Assembly (NCBI GenBank): GCA_030642995.1
Contig: DAOWMR010000204.1
Coordinates: 1-5,783, forward strand
Length of the DNA stretch: 5,783 nucleotides
Direction of reading: 5' to 3'
Origin: Spirochaetales bacterium
GTDB taxonomy: Bacteria; Spirochaetota; Spirochaetia; DSM-27196; SLST01
Numbering within the stretch: position 1 is the stretch's first letter; each line of letters opens with the position of its first letter. Below the pieces are notes generated by a model. That model made no database searches and was not told where the DNA came from. It worked only from the letters and a program-made list of their open reading frames with translations. Below, piece after piece: positions 5,710 through 5,783 of the stretch. A program made the translations under genes and the position numbers.

Positions 5710-5783
5710 CTACCAGTTCTCTCGGATCAGTTCAAAGTAGCCCTGCGGGTGCTTGCAAGCCGGGCACATCGTCGGCGGTTCAA
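5710..5783 (-). CDS. Rubrerythrin-like protein, C-terminal fragment (cut by right edge)
   Basis: The last 23 codons of a gene enter from the right edge and end in TAG (5712-5710). They read EPPTMCPACKHPQGYFELIR and then ENW. The CPxC knuckle followed by xHPQxYFE and a terminal ENY/ENW is the characteristic end of the rubredoxin-like FeS4 domain of rubrerythrins, non-haem iron peroxidases that protect anaerobes from hydrogen peroxide. Only the second Cys pair is in view. The first pair and the diiron four-helix domain would lie outside. A different protein with a rubredoxin-type tail is possible but less likely. The gene is on the same strand as the lipoprotein gene and separated from it by 135 nt with a hairpin, so co-transcription is doubtful. 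Confidence 0.75.
   Translation of the reverse strand, partial: EPPTMCPACKHPQGYFELIRENW

Overview
The window shows a sugar-type ABC importer operon with its divergent regulator, followed by an unrelated lipoprotein gene and the tail of a rubrerythrin gene. The DNA looks bacterial and moderately GC-rich. The solute-binding protein has a Sec signal peptide without a lipobox cysteine, which implies a periplasm and so a Gram-negative (diderm) host. A lipoprotein with LDL-receptor-type YWTD/LY repeats and a rubrerythrin tail would fit an environmental, anaerobic or microaerophilic bacterium (for example the Planctomycetota, Hydrogenedentota or Spirochaetota type). The window alone does not settle the taxon.

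Left part (1-3739, minus strand, read right to left): solute-binding protein (2750-3739), then a double-domain ATPase (1161-2660), then a first permease (147-1151), then the start of a second permease cut by the left edge (1-145). This is the CUT2/ribose-type ABC family (RbsB/RbsA/RbsC relatives), and two different permeases recall the RhaSTPQ and LsrACDB systems. ATPase, permease 1 and permease 2 are packed with 9-nt and 1-nt gaps. The binding-protein gene is separated from them by 89 nt that hold a strong stem followed by six T, a partial terminator expected to give more binding protein than membrane components.

Middle (3740-4014): a divergent control region. It contains a perfect 8+8 inverted repeat lying on an extended -10 element for the transporter operon, two tandem TGGAGC hairpin repeats in the presumed leader, and four same-direction CCATT-centred motifs on the regulator side. 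The DeoR/GlpR-type repressor (4015-4842, plus strand) is the obvious candidate to bind here and respond to a phosphorylated sugar made from the imported substrate. The substrate is not identified. By-eye comparison with LsrB argues against autoinducer-2 and for a sugar or deoxysugar.

Right part (4843-5783): the repressor gene converges tail-to-tail, 12 nt apart, with a minus-strand gene for a small lipoprotein with about three LY repeats (4855-5574). Upstream of it are a GC-rich hairpin and the last 23 codons of a rubrerythrin-like gene whose CPxC motif is visible (5710-5783). No RNA gene, mobile element or CRISPR array was seen.
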